Source of the DNA: an uncultured Treponema sp. | Lineage (GTDB): Bacteria > Spirochaetota > Spirochaetia > Treponematales > Treponemataceae | DNA length: 32,598 nt | Assembly (NCBI GenBank): GCA_934699065.1 | Contig: CAKUWD010000007.1 | Span: 1 to 32,598, forward strand | Direction of reading: 5' to 3' | Shown: piece by piece, positions 28,314 through 32,598 of the stretch | Numbering within the stretch: the first letter of the stretch is position 1 | Layout: every line of letters starts with the position of its first letter | Translations under genes and position numbers: made by a program | The notes under the pieces: model-generated | Database searches by the model: none | What the model was told of the DNA's origin: nothing | The model's input: the letters and a program-made list of their open reading frames with translations, nothing else

Positions 28314-30062
28314 ATGCTGAAAGAAAACAAAATTGTCAGACGGCTTTTTGGTGAGCAATATGACATACAGCACCGACTCCTCAATATTATCCTTGTTGTA
28401 GGTATTCTTGGTGTATTATTTGCATGTTTTGTTTCAACAGTCATGCATCAGAATGCATATACAATTATTCTTTCATATATCTGTCTTGTTCTTTTTAGTC
28501 TGATATTCTGGATTGCAAACAGACTTAAAAGATCTCAGCTTGCAATTATTATATTTGCAATTCTTTTTGATAACATAATTTTACCAGCTCTTTTTATAAC
28601 TTCAGGTGGAATCGAAAGTGGTATGCCTCTGTGGTATATCATGGGATTGATTTTTCCCTTTCTTCTTATTAAGGGCCGCAGCTGTATCACAGTTTTTGTT
28701 ATAAGCATTACAGAATTCATAGTACTTATAGTTTATACTTATTATCATCCTGAAATAATAATGAAAATGGCAAGCATAAAGATGGTTCTTTTTGATGTAA
28801 TCGTTACTATGATTGCCGTTGTAGTTGTATTTGCTTCGATTTTCAGATACCAGACACATATATATCAAAAACAGCAAAAGACTATAATTAAATCTATACG
28901 TGAAGCTAATGAGGCTATCAGACAGAAGCAGGACTTTATTTCTAATGTCTCACACGATATTCGAACGCCTATGGATTCGATTATCGGTTTTACGGAACTT
29001 GCAAAAAAAAATCTGGATAATCCAGAAAAACTTGCAGATAGTCTGGAGAAAATATCAAGAGCATCAGGACATCTCTTAAATCTTGTAAATGAAGTTCTGG
29101 ATATGTCAAAAATAACAAGTGGAAAAGCTGTTATTGAAGAAGAGATGTGCAGTATCCACAGTATAATTGATAATGTATGCCAGATTATGCAGCATGAAAT
29201 TGATCAGAAGAAGTTAAAAATTGAACTGGATTACAGCATGCTCGACGATGATGTACTGTCATGCGACAATATACGACTTAATCAGATTCTTTTGAATCTT
29301 TTAAGTAATGCAGTTAAATATTCTTATGAAGGCGGAAAAATAACAATTTCGGTTATTCAGCTTTCTTCTGATGATGAAAGTAAAATAATAAATGAATTCC
29401 ATATAAAAGACGAAGGTTGCGGAATGACACCTGAGTTTATGGAACATGTTTTTGAACCTTTTGCCCGCGATAAATCATCTCCGGTTCCTGCTGAAGGAAC
29501 AGGACTTGGTCTTACTATCTGTAAATCGCTTGCAGAAATTATGGGTGGAGATATTGAAGTACTTAGTGAATTAGGAAAAGGTTCTGAGTTTACACTTATT
29601 GTTCCTCTTTCAATTCCTTCTCTTCTTGAAATTGAGGAAGAGCAGGATATTGTTGTTTACGACTTTAAAGGAAGACGAATTCTTGTTGTTGAAGATGATG
29701 TACTCAACCGCGAAATACTTGTGGAAGTGTTACGAGAAGAAGGCTTTGTTGTTGATGAAGCTATAGATGGTTCCTTTGCAATTGAAAAACTTCGAGATAA
29801 TGCTCCTGGTACTTATGAACTTGTTATTATGGATTTACAAATGCCGGTTATGGATGGTTTTGAGACTGCAAAAATCATCAGAAACTTTAAAAATCCTGAG
29901 GTTGCAGAAATACCTATTGTTGCCCTTACTGCAGATGCCCTGCCGGAAGAAAAAAATCAGGCTTTCAGCAGTGGCTTCAATGCATATCTGGTTAAGCCTG
30001 TAGATATGCCTGCAATGCTTAAAGTTCTCATGCTTTTCTTCCGCGAAAATAAACGTTCTTAA
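28314..30062 (+). CDS. Membrane hybrid sensor histidine kinase with C-terminal receiver
   Basis: 582 residues. Residues about 20-178 contain five or six membrane segments with little outside them, a short coiled linker follows, then HisKA with His214 in SNVSHDIRTPMDSIIGF, HATPase with LLSNAVKYS, KDEGCGM and GTGLGLTICKSLAEIMGG, and a receiver domain from about 450 with GRRILVVEDD, phosphoacceptor Asp507 in LVIMDLQMPVMDGF and Lys near 562 in VKPVD. No output domain is present, so the phosphate must pass to another protein. It is first in a tight unit with the FIST and hydrogenase-like genes (22 nt and 11 nt gaps). Confidence 0.9.
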   Translation: MLKENKIVRRLFGEQYDIQHRLLNIILVVGILGVLFACFVSTVMHQNAYTIILSYICLVLFSLIFWIANRLKRSQLAIIIFAILFDNIILPALFITSGGIESGMPLWYIMGLIFPFLLIKGRSCITVFVISITEFIVLIVYTYYHPEIIMKMASIKMVLFDVIVTMIAVVVVFASIFRYQTHIYQKQQKTIIKSIREANEAIRQKQDFISNVSHDIRTPMDSIIGFTELAKKNLDNPEKLADSLEKISRASGHLLNLVNEVLDMSKITSGKAVIEEEMCSIHSIIDNVCQIMQHEIDQKKLKIELDYSMLDDDVLSCDNIRLNQILLNLLSNAVKYSYEGGKITISVIQLSSDDESKIINEFHIKDEGCGMTPEFMEHVFEPFARDKSSPVPAEGTGLGLTICKSLAEIMGGDIEVLSELGKGSEFTLIVPLSIPSLLEIEEEQDIVVYDFKGRRILVVEDDVLNREILVEVLREEGFVVDEAIDGSFAIEKLRDNAPGTYELVIMDLQMPVMDGFETAKIIRNFKNPEVAEIPIVALTADALPEEKNQAFSSGFNAYLVKPVDMPAMLKVLMLFFRENKRS

Positions 30063-30084
30063 AAATTTGTAAAGGAGGTGCTCT

Positions 30085-31197
30085 TTGGAAAGATGTGTCG
30101 TTGCGCTTACATCCAGTTCTGTAAATGAAGAAGCGTATTCAGAAGTTCAAACACAACTTGATTCTCAGGAAGCAACTCCGATTCTAATAATTGTATTTGC
30201 AGAAGTTGATATGCTCTGGTTCTTTGCATCAAAACTTCAGAACAGATATCCAGATGCTGTAGTAATAGGTTCATCTACATACATTAATTATTCTTCTGAA
30301 GGTTATAGCCATTGTGGGGCTTCAGTAATGGCCATTAATTATGGTATAGAAGTTTCTGCAGGTGCAGTTTTCGATGTTGACAGGCACCCTTCAATGTATA
30401 AGGCTCATATCAAGCAGGCTTTGGATAAGCTTTCAAGTTTTGAAAATACCTGCTGCCTTGAATTTGTAACTTCTTTTGGTAAAGGTGAAGAACTGGTTCT
30501 GGATACTTTTGAAGAAGTTCTGGAAGGAACTGGAATTCGTGTAGCAGGTGGCTCAGCTGGAGCACCGGCTGAACGCCGCGAAAGTTTTGTTGCACTCGGA
30601 AAAGATTTATTCAAACAGACCTGTGTGTTTGTTTTTATTCATAATCTTGAAGGGAAAATAGGATTCTTTCGCGAGAATGTTTATAAGCCTACAGCACACA
30701 GATTTAAGGCAACTTATGTAGATTGCGAAGAGCGACTCGTGGTTGAATATGACGGACAGCCTGCTGCAAATATTCTCGCAAAAACTCTTAATGTTCCAAT
30801 GGAAAAACTTGGTGAAAATCTTTTCCAGCATCCGATGGGACGGCTTGTTGATGGCGATATATACATTACATCTGCAGATCAGTTATTCGAAGACGGTTCT
30901 ATTTCTTATTATTCGCGTATATATAATCATACAAAAATGATTTTGCTTGAACCTGATGATATGCGGCGGGTATGGCGTGAGACTGCCCAGAGAGTTTCTG
31001 GTGAAATCCTGCATCCTTCATTTTCTATTTCTATAAACTGTTTTTTGCGAACAATGCTTTTCGAAAATGAAAACTGTTTCAGCGAATTTGTAAATGAGCT
31101 TAGAAGATATGGACGTTTTATTGGAGTTTCAGGTTGTGGAGAGCAGCTTGATTATATACATCTGAATCAGACAATGGTTCTTCTTGTTTTTGAATAA
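30085..31197 (+). CDS. FIST domain sensory protein (FIST-N plus FIST-C)
   Basis: 370 residues with both FIST halves: an N-terminal region (about 1-200, with VVIGSSTYINYSSEG and a GGSAGAPAE loop near 153) and a FIST-C region (about 205-350, with NPxx-like FQHPMGRLVDGD and ending GVSGCGEQ). FIST proteins are proposed small-ligand sensors, often next to signalling enzymes. No membrane segment or signal peptide is seen, so it is cytoplasmic. It starts at TTG (30085) after a near-ideal AAAGGAGGTG (30071-30080); no in-frame ATG is available nearby. Its position between a hybrid kinase and a hydrogenase-like sensor suggests it takes part in the same signal path. Confidence 0.85.
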   Translation: MERCVVALTSSSVNEEAYSEVQTQLDSQEATPILIIVFAEVDMLWFFASKLQNRYPDAVVIGSSTYINYSSEGYSHCGASVMAINYGIEVSAGAVFDVDRHPSMYKAHIKQALDKLSSFENTCCLEFVTSFGKGEELVLDTFEEVLEGTGIRVAGGSAGAPAERRESFVALGKDLFKQTCVFVFIHNLEGKIGFFRENVYKPTAHRFKATYVDCEERLVVEYDGQPAANILAKTLNVPMEKLGENLFQHPMGRLVDGDIYITSADQLFEDGSISYYSRIYNHTKMILLEPDDMRRVWRETAQRVSGEILHPSFSISINCFLRTMLFENENCFSEFVNELRRYGRFIGVSGCGEQLDYIHLNQTMVLLVFE

Positions 31198-31208
31198 GGT
31201 GGTTCAGT

Positions 31209-32598
31209 ATGGATAGATATAATAAAGGTGTAATTTTTACCAACGATAAATGCATAGCCTGTAACAAGTGTATAAGCAATTGTTCTTTGATGGGAGCAAA
31301 TGTTTCTGTTGTAAAAAACGGCATTGCTCACATGGAAATTGATTCCAGAAAATGCAATGATTGCGGAAAGTGTATTAATGTCTGTGTTCATAATGCCCGT
31401 GATTACCGTGACGATACAGATGCATTTTTTAGTGATCTCGCAAAAGGTGAAAAGATTTCTGTTATTGTTTCTCCAACTTTATTTGCCCTTTATGGAAACA
31501 AGGCAGAAGGAATGATAGGCTGTTTAAAATCTCTTGGAGTTGAAAAAGTTTATGACGGCGGCTTTGGTCGTGAGATTTCGGCTTTTCTTGTTGCAGATTA
31601 TATCAAAAAAACTAAACACCTTCCTGCAAAAGACCGGCAGTTTATAAGTAATTCTTGTCCTGCATTGGTTACTGTAATTCAAAAATATCATCCTTTCCTT
31701 TTAGGTAAACTGATTCCAATTCAGCCGGCTCCAGTCTGCAGTGCAATTTATGCTCATAAATATCTTGGGGATACAAATAAAATAGCATATCTTGGGGTTT
31801 GTATTGCCTGTAAGGATGAAGTTGATTCAGAAAATACTGGTGGAAATCTTAATTATAACATTACCTTAAAACATGTTATCGAAAAGCTTTCTGAATATAA
31901 TCTGGATGATTATAAAGATAAAGGAAAACTTGATCTTAATGCACTGGGCTTTGGATCAATGGTTTCTAAAGGTGGAGATTTTTCTGATCTTGTTTCACTC
32001 TTTTTTCCTCGTATTGAAAATATTATTACTTTGCGGGGATTTGCAGAAAATACTATGCAGTCTTTATATCTCTTCTTTGATGAAGAGTTTTCTGAAAGTC
32101 ATCCTGTTCTTACAGAAATAACTGCCTGTGCATCTGGTTGTATTGCAGGTCCAGGTTTTGATGGTCGTGAATTTGATGTAAAATCTGTTTATTCAAGTAT
32201 CAATAAAATAAGGAAAAATATTTATGATGCACATCCTGATCTTGAAAATCCGGATAAATTATGGAAGCAGGTAAGTGCAAAGTTTAAATATATTCGACCG
32301 GATGATTTTAAGCGAACTTATACAGATCTTTCATGTCAGAAGTTTAAAGTTCCAAAGAGTGCAATTGACGAAATCTATAATGAAATGCTTAAAGATACAC
32401 CGCAGAAACAGAATATTAACTGTCGTTCCTGCGGTTATAACAGTTGTCTGGAGATGGTGCGTGCCATAGCATTTGGTTACAGTCGAAAAGAAAGCTGTAT
32501 TCATTATATGAATGATCTTTTGCTCAAACGCCTTAATACTGATGCTGATACAGGGCTTTTGAGTCCTATGGCCTTTCATCGTGAAGGTGATAAACTTT
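31209..32598 (+). CDS. Sensory [FeFe]-hydrogenase-like protein with putative C-terminal GGDEF domain (3' end beyond window)
   Basis: 463 residues visible, open at the window end. Two ferredoxin clusters: Cys15/18/21/25 and Cys49/52/55/59. The H-cluster domain follows with Cys150 (SNSCP), Cys198 (LGVCIACKDE) and Cys307/Cys311 (TACASGCIAGPG), matching the four cluster cysteines of [FeFe] hydrogenases. The residue before Cys150 is Ser where catalytic enzymes have the proton-shuttling Cys, as expected of sensory rather than metabolic members. A four-Cys iron-sulphur domain follows (Cys405, 408, 413, 430). The last residues, DADTGLLSPMAFHREGDKL, look like the beginning of a GGDEF domain. AAGGTGG overlaps the FIST stop, 6 nt before the ATG. 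Output domain call is tentative. Confidence 0.82.
   Translation, partial: MDRYNKGVIFTNDKCIACNKCISNCSLMGANVSVVKNGIAHMEIDSRKCNDCGKCINVCVHNARDYRDDTDAFFSDLAKGEKISVIVSPTLFALYGNKAEGMIGCLKSLGVEKVYDGGFGREISAFLVADYIKKTKHLPAKDRQFISNSCPALVTVIQKYHPFLLGKLIPIQPAPVCSAIYAHKYLGDTNKIAYLGVCIACKDEVDSENTGGNLNYNITLKHVIEKLSEYNLDDYKDKGKLDLNALGFGSMVSKGGDFSDLVSLFFPRIENIITLRGFAENTMQSLYLFFDEEFSESHPVLTEITACASGCIAGPGFDGREFDVKSVYSSINKIRKNIYDAHPDLENPDKLWKQVSAKFKYIRPDDFKRTYTDLSCQKFKVPKSAIDEIYNEMLKDTPQKQNINCRSCGYNSCLEMVRAIAFGYSRKESCIHYMNDLLLKRLNTDADTGLLSPMAFHREGDKL

Overview
The window reads as a 32.6 kb chromosomal piece of a host-associated anaerobic spirochaete, most likely a Treponema. This is inferred from gene content and style: a moderately AT-rich genome, rubrerythrin, a ParE of the spirochaete/Bacteroidetes type with a Lys/Ala-rich tail, dense two-component and c-di-GMP signalling, and palindromic interspersed repeats. 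No rRNA, tRNA or CRISPR array was seen.

Layout. (1) 1-534 is the 3' end of purC. (2) 813-5564 (+) is a YtfQ/YtfR/YtfT/YjfF-type sugar ABC transporter: binding protein, intercistronic terminator, double ATPase and two permeases. It converges on 9689-5601 (-), which encodes a membrane-anchored YtfQ-like binding protein, a YesM/LytS-type kinase and an AraC-type response regulator. Together these look like a self-contained sugar sensing and uptake module. (3) 9825-16609 (-) holds housekeeping units: icd, rubrerythrin, a flippase-like protein with pssA and psd (phosphatidylethanolamine synthesis), glyA, and an XRE regulator with a glycine-rich repeat tail. (4) 16809-18747 (+) holds an M28 peptidase and a YhcC-type radical SAM protein interrupted in frame by a repeat. 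(5) 18914-20910 (+) is a split sensor system: membrane protein, NarL-class kinase and LuxR-type regulator. (6) 21005-24851 (+) holds parE, ornithine carbamoyltransferase and a small ACT protein, separated by large palindromic elements. (7) 25006-32598 is signalling-rich: a 7TM-EAL phosphodiesterase, a dGTPase-like HD hydrolase on the other strand, then an apparent operon of membrane hybrid histidine kinase, FIST-domain protein and a sensory [FeFe]-hydrogenase-like protein whose visible C-terminus begins like a GGDEF domain.

Three themes stand out. First, at least seven units have a sigma70-like -10 box only 6-9 nt before the ATG with no Shine-Dalgarno, implying leaderless mRNAs, next to genes with ordinary ribosome binding sites. 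Second, the hybrid kinase, FIST and HydS-like operon, close to an EAL protein, suggests hydrogen or redox input into phosphorelay and c-di-GMP output. Third, several families of palindromic repeats sit between genes, one of them inside a coding sequence.
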